Shown here one piece after another: positions 34,250 through 41,998 of a stretch of 41,998 nucleotides of DNA; position 1 is the stretch's first letter, and each line of letters starts with the position of its first letter. This DNA comes from an uncultured Saprospiraceae bacterium (lineage in GTDB: Bacteria; Bacteroidota; Bacteroidia; Chitinophagales; Saprospiraceae). The stretch lies in the NCBI GenBank assembly GCA_937924035.1, contig CALDTK010000045.1:1-41998 (forward strand), given 5' to 3'. The position numbers and the translations under genes are program-made. Below the pieces are notes generated by a model. That model had not been told where the DNA came from and did not search any database. It saw nothing but the letters and a program-made list of their open reading frames with translations.

Positions 34250-35716
34250 TTGAGTGTTGTGACCAAAGTGAACCGTCTTACAACAAATCCTTACACGAAG
34301 GAGAAAGCAGAAAGCTTGCAGCGCAAGTATTTGCAGATGAACTCAATTGGTCTTGCAACCATGAGTGGAGCCCATGCTGCTTTAGGATTGATTTATGGAG
34401 ATTTGCTTTTGGCGTGTTATTTTAGTCTCTTCCTTGTCTTTGGTTTGGTCTACGGATTCTATTTCAAGAACCTCTCTCATGATGCGTATGTGCTTCTCGG
34501 GGAATGCTTAATTGTTATTGGTGTTACGGGTACTCAGTTCTTTTTGCCGTCAGGTGCAGCTAGTGCCATATTATTGTTTCCATTAGGGGTTACATTGATG
34601 GCATTTTCTCAGACACTGATGCGAGGGGTAACCGTATTCTTACTTGGGCTGGTAGTCTTTTTCTCTTTCCCATATTTAGGATTTACCTCACCTGTCAATG
34701 CTGCAGTTCCTGGGTTTTTAACCTTTATGGTGACATTATTTTATAGTGGATCTGTCTTATCTTTTCAAGTGAATAAAGCTAGGGTAAGTGTCGAAAATGC
34801 AGTTTCTATTCTCATTTCTACAGAGGTTGAATTTATAGACAATGAGAAGGAATTACGAGAGTATAAAGGTAAGCTTAAGCTTCTTAATGAGGAATTAGAT
34901 TCGCAGAACAGGGTTTTAATTAGTACACTGAATTCTGAATCTGAAGCAAACGAAATACTCAAAGAGGAGAGGTCTAATCAGGAAGAATTAACTAAAGCTA
35001 TTCATAGCGACCTAAGGGATCCGCTTATGGAAATTATCTCAATGAGCGAAGATCTGTCAGGGGTTTTTGAAACGACTCCTGAAGCTCAGCCAGTAAAGCC
35101 ATACCTAGGTTTTGCAATTGATGGTGCGAAGAGAATGAAAACGATGCTTGATGATCTGCTGGCCTATACCAAGGGCAATGAAGAACAACAAGAAGACGAG
35201 GTCAACCTTAATGAAGTCATGCACGCTATAGAGCAAGATCTTGCTAATTTAATAGAACGGTCTGGCGCAAAGGTGGAGTTTAATAATTTGCCTATAATAA
35301 TTGGTTATCCTACTCAGTTGAGTCAGCTTTTTCAAAATCTTCTTTCGAATGCTCTTAAATTCAGTAGACCAGGAGTTGTTCCCAGGGTTAGGGTCTATTC
35401 TGCTGAAGAACAAGATGTTAAAGGGTTCTTTAAAGTCGTTGTTAGTGATAATGGAGTCGGGATACCTTCGAATCAACTCAGTAGCGTGTTTGGGCTGTTT
35501 AACAGGGCACATGCCGAAGAAGGTTACGAAGGAAGTGGTGTGGGTCTAGCTTTATGTAGAAGAATAGCCGTTGCTCATGATGCAGAATTGTCTGTCCAAA
35601 GTGTACATGGCGAAGGGACTCATTTTACAATTGCTTTCCCAGAATCTAGTATTGTTCTTGATTCTTCAAGTATCGAGGGCTCTATCCCGTTTCAGCTTCA
35701 ACAAAACATCGACTAG
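34250..35716 (+). CDS. Membrane histidine kinase A (first pair), phospho-acceptor His possibly lost
   Basis: 488 residues from TTG at 34250; GTG at 34259 is equally likely, and no ATG precedes residue 30. About six hydrophobic segments (34-178) form a sensor without a large periplasmic loop. A coiled linker (190-245) leads to the dimerisation helix AIHSDLRDPL (251-260). Compared with the canonical H-(D/E)-L-(R/K)-x-P, the expected His position is S253, with a His one residue earlier (H252). The ATPase domain is intact: N box NLLSNALKF (N367), DNGVGIP (400-406) and GSGVGLALCRR. Kinase B begins 1 bp after its stop. The closest relative is kinase A' at 37237, which has HH at the same place. Confidence 0.85.
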   Translation: MSVVTKVNRLTTNPYTKEKAESLQRKYLQMNSIGLATMSGAHAALGLIYGDLLLACYFSLFLVFGLVYGFYFKNLSHDAYVLLGECLIVIGVTGTQFFLPSGAASAILLFPLGVTLMAFSQTLMRGVTVFLLGLVVFFSFPYLGFTSPVNAAVPGFLTFMVTLFYSGSVLSFQVNKARVSVENAVSILISTEVEFIDNEKELREYKGKLKLLNEELDSQNRVLISTLNSESEANEILKEERSNQEELTKAIHSDLRDPLMEIISMSEDLSGVFETTPEAQPVKPYLGFAIDGAKRMKTMLDDLLAYTKGNEEQQEDEVNLNEVMHAIEQDLANLIERSGAKVEFNNLPIIIGYPTQLSQLFQNLLSNALKFSRPGVVPRVRVYSAEEQDVKGFFKVVVSDNGVGIPSNQLSSVFGLFNRAHAEEGYEGSGVGLALCRRIAVAHDAELSVQSVHGEGTHFTIAFPESSIVLDSSSIEGSIPFQLQQNID

Positions 35717-35717
35717 G

Positions 35718-37127
35718 ATGAGTGGATTTAGTTCTTTGTATTCGATGTCTGAGGTGTATACCAGTAAAGATCTTGCTCAATTGCAAGTGATAGGTATGCG
35801 TAGAAATAGTTTTGTGGTTACGCTTTGTAGTTTAATTGCTTTAGCTACGGTTTCGATATATGAGTATGATATAAAGCTGATTATTCCAGTTGTATTAGTT
35901 CTGATTGTATCTTTTGGTATTGGAATGAAGGTTAATGAGAAATTCTTGATATTGAGTCAGCGACTACTTGTTGGCTTAGTCTTAAGCGTGATTGTTTATT
36001 TATCCCTAGTTTCTAATTCTATTTCAACAACTATACTTTTTGTGCCAGTACTCACCTTTGTATTTTTTACGGAAAGTAAGTTCGAGTTGAGGTTGTTTTA
36101 TTTGATCGTTTCTTTTGTAGCTCTCTTCTTTTCTTTTTTAAGATTTTGGCCAGAGGTGGGTGTCACAGGTGTTTCATTCTCTAACTTGGCAATAGAATCA
36201 CTTTCAGATTGTTTGCTGGCTACAATATTTACAGGGATCTTTATTAGAAGCCATAGTGTGTTTTCTAGATTGACTATTGAAGTAGCCAAAACTCAGGCGC
36301 TTAGACTTAAGGATTCCATTTCGACTATTAAGTTGACTATTGCCGAGCTCGAAGACCAGCGTGAGCATCTTTCTTCTGTTCGCGAAAGGACGTCAAGAGC
36401 TCTGGAAGGTGAACGAACTGCCGCTCGGGAGGTTCGTGCGAGTAAAGAGCAGTTGGAGCAATTCGCTTATGCTGCGAGCCATGATCTCAAAGAGCCGATT
36501 CGTACGGTCAGGTCCTTCTTTCAAGTGATTCGAAGAAGAGCTAAACCTGAGGTTTTGGCGCAAGCTGAAATAGCTAAATATGTCTCGATTGTTGAAGAGA
36601 AGTCTTCTTCTATGCATGGTATGTTAGAACGACTACTTCTATTCAGTCGACTTTCTTCTCATAAAGGAGTCAACCAAAAGCAATCACTCCGACGATTGAT
36701 TGAGACAGGTCTGCATATGCAACAAGCTTCACCTGAGTTGTCTGTGCACGTTGAGTCTGGAGCTGAAGAAATCTATTTGGATACTAGTTGTGCAAAGCGA
36801 ATTTTTACGGAATTACTTGCAAATTCCATCATGTTTGCTTCAGAAGAGAGACCTCTCTTATTAGATTTCAGGGCTAAGCGAATGAAAGAGGGTTATGTCA
36901 CTTGTGCGTTGTCGGATAATGGAATTGGTATAAGTGAGGAAGACCTCTCTAGAGTGACTGGTTTATTTCAGCGACTGAAACAAAGAAACGGCCGATCTAC
37001 CAGTGGCTTAGGCTTAAGCATTGCTAAAGCTGTAGTAAATAGAGAGGGAGGCGAATTTTGGCTTGAAAGTGAGTTGGGTAATGGCACAACGGTCTACTTT
37101 GAACTACCAGCTGAAGGCTCCGCTTAG
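35718..37127 (+). CDS. Membrane histidine kinase B (first pair)
   Basis: 469 residues from ATG at 35718, 1 bp after the kinase A stop; the frame is open further upstream inside kinase A. Five or six hydrophobic segments (about 32-178) are followed by a coiled region and the H box YAASHDLKEPIRT with H255, as in phytochrome-type kinases. The N box is weak but present (ELLANSIMF). G boxes are DNGIGIS and TSGLGLSIAKAV. It ends GTTVYFELPAEGSA. There is no receiver or output domain. It pairs with kinase A by gene order and is the counterpart of kinase B' (38726). An exact copy of the dispersed word encodes its VLAQA residues. Confidence 0.9.
   Translation: MSGFSSLYSMSEVYTSKDLAQLQVIGMRRNSFVVTLCSLIALATVSIYEYDIKLIIPVVLVLIVSFGIGMKVNEKFLILSQRLLVGLVLSVIVYLSLVSNSISTTILFVPVLTFVFFTESKFELRLFYLIVSFVALFFSFLRFWPEVGVTGVSFSNLAIESLSDCLLATIFTGIFIRSHSVFSRLTIEVAKTQALRLKDSISTIKLTIAELEDQREHLSSVRERTSRALEGERTAAREVRASKEQLEQFAYAASHDLKEPIRTVRSFFQVIRRRAKPEVLAQAEIAKYVSIVEEKSSSMHGMLERLLLFSRLSSHKGVNQKQSLRRLIETGLHMQQASPELSVHVESGAEEIYLDTSCAKRIFTELLANSIMFASEERPLLLDFRAKRMKEGYVTCALSDNGIGISEEDLSRVTGLFQRLKQRNGRSTSGLGLSIAKAVVNREGGEFWLESELGNGTTVYFELPAEGSA
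36553..36565 (+). repeat. Dispersed word TTTTGGCGCAAGC, exact copy (C form)
   Basis: In kinase B on the coding strand, encoding VLAQA. Confidence 0.8.
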
Positions 37128-37143
37128 CCTCATTATCGTAATT

Positions 37144-37161
37144 CAGCTCTTGGAGGAGCTG
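37144..37161 (+). terminator. Weak hairpin between the two kinase pairs
   Basis: The perfect 6-bp arms CAGCTC and GAGCTG enclose a TTGGAG loop and are followed by TTCTTGTATTTT. It lies 17 bp past the kinase B stop and may reduce read-through into the second pair. Confidence 0.4.
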
Positions 37162-37236
37162 TTCTTGTATTTTCTGAGGAAGGCCTAGATAGTTACGTAT
37201 TATCAATGTTGGAGAGACCTATTTTGGTAATATTCC

Positions 37237-38733
37237 TTGAAATTGCTTCGCTGGCACGTTTGTGGTGTATTCAACGTGGTGCGTTTTCCATCAACTCGAG
37301 AAAAAATCGTCAAAGACGATCATAAGGTCTTGCTCGCTGAGCAAGCTCCATTGCGTGTGAATGCTAGCTTATATGCCTTTGGAAGTCTTCTAATGGTTCT
37401 GGTTGGCCTCTTCTTCGGGGATTTTGTGCACGTTGCATGGTTCAGTTTGACAAGTATCGCATCGATACTCTTTGCAAGGTTCCTTGATCGAATCTCTATA
37501 AAGCGCTCACGTTCTACTTTTGAGTTCTTGATGCTAACCGCAGCTCTTGGTGGTCAGTTTGTTCTGCCGCAAGGACCTGCTTCAGCAATGCTTTTCTATG
37601 TATTTGTAACTACTGTTCTAGTATTGTCAGAAACGCTGAAAAGAGCAATCGGTGTCTCGGCTTTTGGACTTGGTCTATTTTTGGCGCTTCCTCTAGCTGG
37701 AATTAGTTTTCCCGTGGTTACTGGAGTTCCTGCCTCCTATTCTTTCATCATTCTTTTACTGTGTCCTACGATTGCATTAATGGTTCAATTCAGTCGTGCG
37801 CAGCAAACTGTGAGTCAGGCCATGGAGTCTTTAGCGAAAACGGAGAACTCTATTGAGCTAGAAATGGCAGAAATAACTAGACGGAACTTACTTCTGCACG
37901 AAGGGAATCTTTCTGTTGAACGTGGAGCCGTTTTTTTGAGGGATACGCTCGCAGCAGAAGCTAAGTCGACTTCTCAGCTATCGATGAAGCGTGATGAGCA
38001 AAAGAGATTGACTAATGCTATTCACCACGATATGCGTGAGCCTCTAAGAGGTATTGTTTCTTTTAGTCAATTAATTCAACGAAAGCTTTTAAAGCGAGAA
38101 GAAGCTGAAGGCGTTCAAGAATATTTAGGTTACGCAATTGATGGGGGGCAGCGGATGGCTAAGATGCTAGACGATCTCTTAATGTATTCAAAGAATAACC
38201 ACTCTGAGACGCCTCATAAGGTTGATCTTTCGGGACTTGTAAGTGAGGTGGAAGGGGACTTGCACAATCTTATTGAGCGCTCCAATGCCACCATTGTTGT
38301 GGAGGACTTGCCGTGTATAATCGGATTTGAGACTCAATTGAAGCAGCTTTTCCAAAATTTGCTATCGAATGCCCTAAAATTTCGAAAAGAAGATGAGAGC
38401 CCTCGGATTGTAATACGATCGAAGCAGTTAGAGGAGTTAAAGTATACTATTATTGAGGTAGAAGATAATGGGGTGGGTATACCTGCAAATCAACTTGATA
38501 AAGTATTCGGGTTGTTTAATCGTGCTCATGAAGGAGGCAATTATGAAGGTAGTGGTGTTGGTCTAGCGCTGTGTCGAAGGATTGCAATTTCTCACGGTGC
38601 AACACTAACCGTAAAAAGTGAGGTAGGAGTAGGCACAACATTTTTCTTTTCATTACCGTCCGTCACTAAATTAAATTATACAAATCACATTCAATCAGCC
38701 ATTCAGGAGAAAGAGGTCATAGGGAATGAATAG
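37237..38733 (+). CDS. Membrane histidine kinase A' (second pair)
   Basis: 498 residues from TTG at 37237; GTG at 37276 or 37279 matches the start of kinase A better. Hydrophobic segments cover about 45-185, then a coiled linker, then the H box AIHHDMREPLRG with H264 in the canonical position. The N box is NLLSNALKF, and the G boxes are DNGVGIP and GSGVGLALCRRI. The ATPase domain is strongly similar to kinase A (same LIERS, TQL-QLFQNLLSNALKF and FGLFNRAH), showing duplication. It lacks a receiver domain. The stop overlaps the next start by 8 bp, so A' and B' are translationally coupled. Confidence 0.9.
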   Translation: MKLLRWHVCGVFNVVRFPSTREKIVKDDHKVLLAEQAPLRVNASLYAFGSLLMVLVGLFFGDFVHVAWFSLTSIASILFARFLDRISIKRSRSTFEFLMLTAALGGQFVLPQGPASAMLFYVFVTTVLVLSETLKRAIGVSAFGLGLFLALPLAGISFPVVTGVPASYSFIILLLCPTIALMVQFSRAQQTVSQAMESLAKTENSIELEMAEITRRNLLLHEGNLSVERGAVFLRDTLAAEAKSTSQLSMKRDEQKRLTNAIHHDMREPLRGIVSFSQLIQRKLLKREEAEGVQEYLGYAIDGGQRMAKMLDDLLMYSKNNHSETPHKVDLSGLVSEVEGDLHNLIERSNATIVVEDLPCIIGFETQLKQLFQNLLSNALKFRKEDESPRIVIRSKQLEELKYTIIEVEDNGVGIPANQLDKVFGLFNRAHEGGNYEGSGVGLALCRRIAISHGATLTVKSEVGVGTTFFFSLPSVTKLNYTNHIQSAIQEKEVIGNE

Positions 38734-40177
38734 TACAAGTCAATTATCGTCCATTAGCTTTAAGTCTTCTTCTGAATTAGAAGAGATGCTTCAAGCAAGT
38801 GCCAAAAGGAATAGCATTGTAGCAGCAGTCGCTTGTATTGCTGTTTCGTTTGCAGGTTTGGCTTTTGGTTATGGTTTTGAAATTGTAATAATTCCGCTTG
38901 TTTTGGCATGCATATTTGGATACATTATTTTTAAATTAGACAGAAAAAATTTTAGAAATTTAGAGCGAATAACCTTCATGTTTTCGATCGTATTCGTTAT
39001 ATTTTTGTTGTTTAATTCGCAGACTATTACTGCAGTTGTAGTTTTCCTGCCTTGTTTGGCATATTTATTTTTTGTAGAAGGAAATCGAAAAGTTCGCTGG
39101 GCAATGGTTGTAGCAATAGTTATTGCAACTCTTGCAACCACCATTTGGTTTTTTCCGAATTTAAGTGTCGGGAAGTCGGACTTTGATTTACGCTATGAAT
39201 CACTTTTCGATGTTTTATGTGCTGCTATTTTTACTGGCCTATTTGTCAGATTTCACCTCGGTGTCATGCGCTTGACGATTAAAAGTGATCGGTTACAGGC
39301 AAGTAATCATAGTAAATATGTCTTTGCGTCAAAGATTGCTTATGATTCATTGGCTTCGCAAAAAAAGGACCTAGATAAGATATATGAGGCCGCTCGTGTT
39401 GCATTGAGAAATGATCGGTTGGCATACGCTCAAATCGCTGCCAGTCAAGACCAGCTAGAACAGTTTGCATACGCCGCTAGTCATGACCTCAAGGAGCCAA
39501 TACGGACGATCAGGTCGTTCTTGCAAGTGGTTCGCAGGCGACTACCTGATGAAGTTATTCAGGAGGAAGAGCTCATGGAGCATTTCGATTTTGTAGAGCA
39601 GAGTTCAGATAATATGCATCGTCTGCTCGAACGATTATTAATTTATAGTCGAATCGAGAGGCAAAGTTCTACTAAGAAGAGCGTTGGTATAGTAAGCGCC
39701 TTGCAAAGGGTTGCTTCAAACCCTGAGCTTGGTCTACAGGGAAGTGGTGCTCAAATTTCTGTGAACTTGCCTGACGAGCTTTTCGAAATAGAAGCTTTCA
39801 TTAATCCAGAACATGTTTATAGCGTTTTTCAAGAGCTATTTAATAATTCTATTCTGTTTAAGTCAAGCACTCGAGAATTGCAAATTTCTATCGAAGTAGA
39901 TATCGTCAATGATGATACTATTATGATCACATTCAGCGATAACGGGATCGGCATAGAAGACCAGTATCATGAACAAGTTTTTGGGCTCTTCAAACGTCTC
40001 AATACAAGGGAGGATTATCCTGGATCTGGACTAGGCCTAAGTCTCGTTCGATCGATAATTAATTCGGCAGGTGGAGAAGTCTCATTATCTAGTGTCTCTG
40101 ATAAAGGAACAGATGTTTATCTGCTTCTGCCACGAGTAGATGTAACCCCGGTTAGTCCTAAGTCAAGCGAAGAATAG
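38726..40177 (+). CDS. Membrane histidine kinase B' (second pair)
   Basis: 483 residues from an ATG that overlaps the kinase A' stop by 8 bp. Hydrophobic segments cover about 32-176, a coiled linker follows, and the H box is YAASHDLKEPIRTI with H253. The N box is ELFNNSILF; the G boxes are DNGIGIE and GSGLGLSLVRSI. The phrase QLEQFAYAASHDLKEPIRT is shared with kinase B, so the pair is a duplicate of kinase A-B. The end overlaps the convergent SDR-like gene by 20 bp. The response regulator partner is not in this locus. Confidence 0.9.
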   Translation: MNSTSQLSSISFKSSSELEEMLQASAKRNSIVAAVACIAVSFAGLAFGYGFEIVIIPLVLACIFGYIIFKLDRKNFRNLERITFMFSIVFVIFLLFNSQTITAVVVFLPCLAYLFFVEGNRKVRWAMVVAIVIATLATTIWFFPNLSVGKSDFDLRYESLFDVLCAAIFTGLFVRFHLGVMRLTIKSDRLQASNHSKYVFASKIAYDSLASQKKDLDKIYEAARVALRNDRLAYAQIAASQDQLEQFAYAASHDLKEPIRTIRSFLQVVRRRLPDEVIQEEELMEHFDFVEQSSDNMHRLLERLLIYSRIERQSSTKKSVGIVSALQRVASNPELGLQGSGAQISVNLPDELFEIEAFINPEHVYSVFQELFNNSILFKSSTRELQISIEVDIVNDDTIMITFSDNGIGIEDQYHEQVFGLFKRLNTREDYPGSGLGLSLVRSIINSAGGEVSLSSVSDKGTDVYLLLPRVDVTPVSPKSSEE

Positions 40178-40709
40178 CTTTTTTCGCAATTTCTGGAGCT
40201 TCGAGCATATTAGAAATTACAATATTAACTTTTGCCTTTTCCATGAACTTCTTCATGGTGAGTTGTGCAGGTATTATACTTTCTAATTCTTGCGATGGGG
40301 GTTGGTCGCCGATCAAAAGAAGGGATCCTTTTCCTCGCATATCGAAGTGATGGCCAAATGCCAGCATGGCAGCGCTTAGCTTATGCAGATCGGCTGGAGC
40401 CATTACTTCTGCGTGTACCCAAAAGTCGATTGGCGGGGCATGATTTACAATTTCTTGCACAGCGTTTAGCATAGAAGTTTCTGAAGTTAAATCACAAGGT
40501 ATGCCCCGTAAGCGTAGGTTGTTTTGGCGAAAGCTGATGGCTTGTTGCGCGAGTGAGGTTGCATTTGTATCCAATGCGAAGACCGAGGCGCCAGCGTTGG
40601 CGGCGTGTTCGCAGATTATGGTACCTAGCGGACTAGCACCGTTGGTTATAGCAATTACGTTGTGTGTCAATGGTTTGGCTTTCGCTAAAACCTCAGTAGT
40701 AAGCATCAT
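40158..40709 (-). CDS. Reduced SDR-like NAD-binding protein
   Basis: 183 residues, shorter than the usual 240-260 of short-chain dehydrogenases. The N-terminal Rossmann motif is altered but visible (ITNGASPLG, 21-29), followed by ALDTNATSL and CDLTSETSM; the SDR catalytic S-Y-x-x-x-K is not visible. The later part (AAMLAFGHHFDMRGKGSLLL) resembles the SDR segment just before the active site and then departs from it. It may be a cofactor-binding regulator or a decaying gene. The 3' end overlaps kinase B' by 20 bp in convergent orientation. Two copies of the dispersed word, one exact and one variant, lie in its first third, encoding FRQN and VLAKA. Confidence 0.7.
   Translation of the reverse strand: MMLTTEVLAKAKPLTHNVIAITNGASPLGTIICEHAANAGASVFALDTNATSLAQQAISFRQNNLRLRGIPCDLTSETSMLNAVQEIVNHAPPIDFWVHAEVMAPADLHKLSAAMLAFGHHFDMRGKGSLLLIGDQPPSQELESIIPAQLTMKKFMEKAKVNIVISNMLEAPEIAKKAILRLT
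40522..40534 (+). repeat. Dispersed word TTTTGGCGAAAGC, exact copy
   Basis: In the SDR-like gene, encoding FRQN on the opposite strand. Confidence 0.8.
40678..40690 (-). repeat. Dispersed word variant TTTTAGCGAAAGC
   Basis: In the SDR-like gene on the coding strand, encoding VLAKA; one mismatch from the consensus, 143 bp from the exact copy and in opposite orientation. Confidence 0.55.
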
Positions 40710-40823
40710 GTAAATTAGGGCCTAGTGTGATCTGACGTTTAGACGGTTTTAAACAGTTAGGTCACTGCTGTTCTGAATACAAGCTTAAGGCAGCACGTGC
40801 ACAATTACAAGCGTTTCAAGTAT

Positions 40824-41306
40824 ATGAAATTTGTACTGACCTTTCTTGCGTTTTTGCTTCTCTTTGCCTGTAACAAAGCAGACGAGGAGGAGCCAATAAC
40901 TTTCCTAAGTGATGAACTTATCGTAGGACTTTCCTATGGAGAGTGCGCTGGTGATTGTGCTTTTCTTTACTTGTTGAAGGATGACATGGCGTTCGAGGAT
41001 CAAAATATAGGATCAGTTGCCATAGAGCCTGAGAACCTCACTTTTTCGACAACTCCCATTCCAAATATCACGCAGGAGCGTATTGACTCACTTTTCAGCC
41101 AATTGCCTGAAAGGTTGGATGACTACGAAACTGAGGACTTTGGGTGCCCAGACTGTGGTGACTGGGGGAGCTTGCATGTGATCCGAATTACGGATTCAGG
41201 AGACTATCAAGCCTATGTTCTGGACAATGCGACAGAAAACATGACGGCAAGTTTGCAGCCTTACGGTCGCCTGATACAGCGGTCTTTGTTAGATTTTAGG
41301 CAATAG
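40824..41306 (+). CDS. Small lipoprotein of unknown function
   Basis: 160 residues from ATG at 40824; a GTG at 40797 is in frame but would put nine charged residues before the signal. The lipobox is LLLFAC (Cys16, FAC-NKADEEEP). The mature part has paired Cys motifs (GECAGDCAF and FGCPDCGDWGSL), possibly disulphides or metal sites. No family is recognised. It ends RSLLDFRQ. It stands alone, 49 bp before the next gene in the same direction. Confidence 0.8.
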   Translation: MKFVLTFLAFLLLFACNKADEEEPITFLSDELIVGLSYGECAGDCAFLYLLKDDMAFEDQNIGSVAIEPENLTFSTTPIPNITQERIDSLFSQLPERLDDYETEDFGCPDCGDWGSLHVIRITDSGDYQAYVLDNATENMTASLQPYGRLIQRSLLDFRQ

Positions 41307-41354
41307 GAAGACCTATCTTTCTAGTAAGATGTTCATAGTAGACAATATCTGCAG

Positions 41355-41998
41355 ATGAACACACCTATCACTACGAAGCCCGTTTTACTCACCGGGATTA
41401 CCGGCTACATCGGTAGTCGACTAGCAGTTGACTTACTCAATCGTGGTTACACGTTACGAGGCACGATGCGCAACGCAGCCAAGCGTGATAAGATCCTACC
41501 TGCTATTGAGGCTCTGGCACCCATTGAAAAGCTTGAAATCGTGAGCGCTGATTTGCTCGACAGCGATTGTTGGAATGCTGCAGTCAAGGGTTGTGACTAT
41601 GTCTTTCACGTGGCCTCCCCCTACGTCTCTTACGAACCGAAAGACCCTAACGAATTAATCAAACCTGCCGTAGATGGTACGCTTAATGTGCTCAAAGCGG
41701 CAACCGCAGCAGGTGTAAAGCGCGTGGTACTCACTAGCTCACTTGCGGCTGTTGGTTACGGGCTTGATGCGACACCAACTACTCCAATGACTGAGGAGCG
41801 GTGGACCAAAGTAGATCATCCCGATGTAGGCAGCTACACTAAATCAAAAACACTTGCCGAGCGTGCGGCCTGGGACTACATCAAAGCCACCGAAGGTGCT
41901 CCTGAGCTGAGCGTTGTCAATCCGAGTGGCGTGCTTGGACCAGTGATGAGTCCGGCGAGTTTGAGTGCGACCAATGATTTCGTCGTGCAATTTCTCCA
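41355..41998 (+). CDS. NAD-dependent epimerase/dihydroflavonol-reductase-like protein (truncated by window end)
   Basis: 214 complete codons are visible from ATG at 41355. The extended SDR Rossmann motif GITGYIG (14-20) binds NAD(P). The catalytic residues are visible as Y161 and K165 (SYTKSK) with Ser in LTSSLAA (128-129). RGTMRNAAKRDK and FHVASPY are typical of the dihydroflavonol-4-reductase/cinnamoyl-CoA-reductase-like branch, which reduces aldehydes or ketones and is often annotated as aldehyde reductase. The C-terminal third lies outside the window. The substrate is not known. Confidence 0.9.
   Translation, partial: MNTPITTKPVLLTGITGYIGSRLAVDLLNRGYTLRGTMRNAAKRDKILPAIEALAPIEKLEIVSADLLDSDCWNAAVKGCDYVFHVASPYVSYEPKDPNELIKPAVDGTLNVLKAATAAGVKRVVLTSSLAAVGYGLDATPTTPMTEERWTKVDHPDVGSYTKSKTLAERAAWDYIKATEGAPELSVVNPSGVLGPVMSPASLSATNDFVVQFL

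Noticed and set aside
34231-34260. ATG at 34231 as the start of kinase A
   Set aside because: It is in another frame; the kinase frame has only TTG or GTG starts here.
1-41998. tRNA, rRNA, CRISPR array, transposase or phage genes
   Set aside because: None was seen by eye on either strand; the repeats present are not regularly spaced and no mobile-element protein is encoded.

Overview
The window is chromosomal DNA of a member of the Bacteroidota. The evidence is a type IX secretion (T9SS) C-terminal sorting domain, a DUF5916 outer-membrane protein, a LruC-domain lipoprotein, DUF5686 and carboxypeptidase-regulatory-like domains, a Cys-poor TraR/DksA protein beside lspA, and TAnnTTTG-like -7 promoter boxes. 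A Saprospira/Lewinella-type organism is plausible, but that is inference. I see no rRNA, tRNA, CRISPR array, insertion sequence or prophage.

Layout. 1-6217 (minus strand): an orphan receiver protein, a sugar transferase, a LruC lipoprotein and a DUF5916 barrel protein, read in that order. 6218-6899 is a large gene-free divergent region, followed by an orphan LytTR DNA-binding protein (+). 7273-9070 (minus): a DksA-like protein and two tandem lspA genes. 9376-10149: an exported glucosaminidase. 10262-18503 is mostly housekeeping: pdxA diverging from rsmA/ksgA, then a yqeY-like gene, a DUF5686 protein, a comM/yifB-like ATPase and the 2-oxoglutarate dehydrogenase E2 gene. 18736-19533 is an alpha/beta hydrolase (minus). 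19672-23500 is a tight three-gene operon: lipoprotein, ECF sigma factor, and a one-span membrane protein with a barrel-like C-terminus.

23728-34000 (minus) encodes envelope and secreted proteins: a 1970-residue T9SS cargo protein, a von Willebrand A lipoprotein-like protein, a small barrel protein, a Tat-exported HIRAN protein and a short paralogue of the vWA N-terminus. 34250-40177 (+) holds four membrane histidine kinases arranged as two tandem A-B pairs, with no response regulator beside them. The right end has a reduced SDR-like gene, a small lipoprotein and a truncated epimerase/reductase gene.

Two signals stand out. The first is a dispersed DNA word, GTTTTGGCG(A/C)AAGC, present nine times exactly, plus close variants, on both strands, in coding and non-coding DNA and in several reading frames. 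That is far above chance for 42 kb and suggests a genome-wide DNA-level signal, such as an uptake, recombination or segregation motif. The second is the duplicated pair of histidine kinases, in which the first kinase appears to have Ser where the phospho-accepting His should be. Long nested inverted repeats between genes (18533-18691, 23551-23708, 29844-29913) are further structure not explained by the genes.
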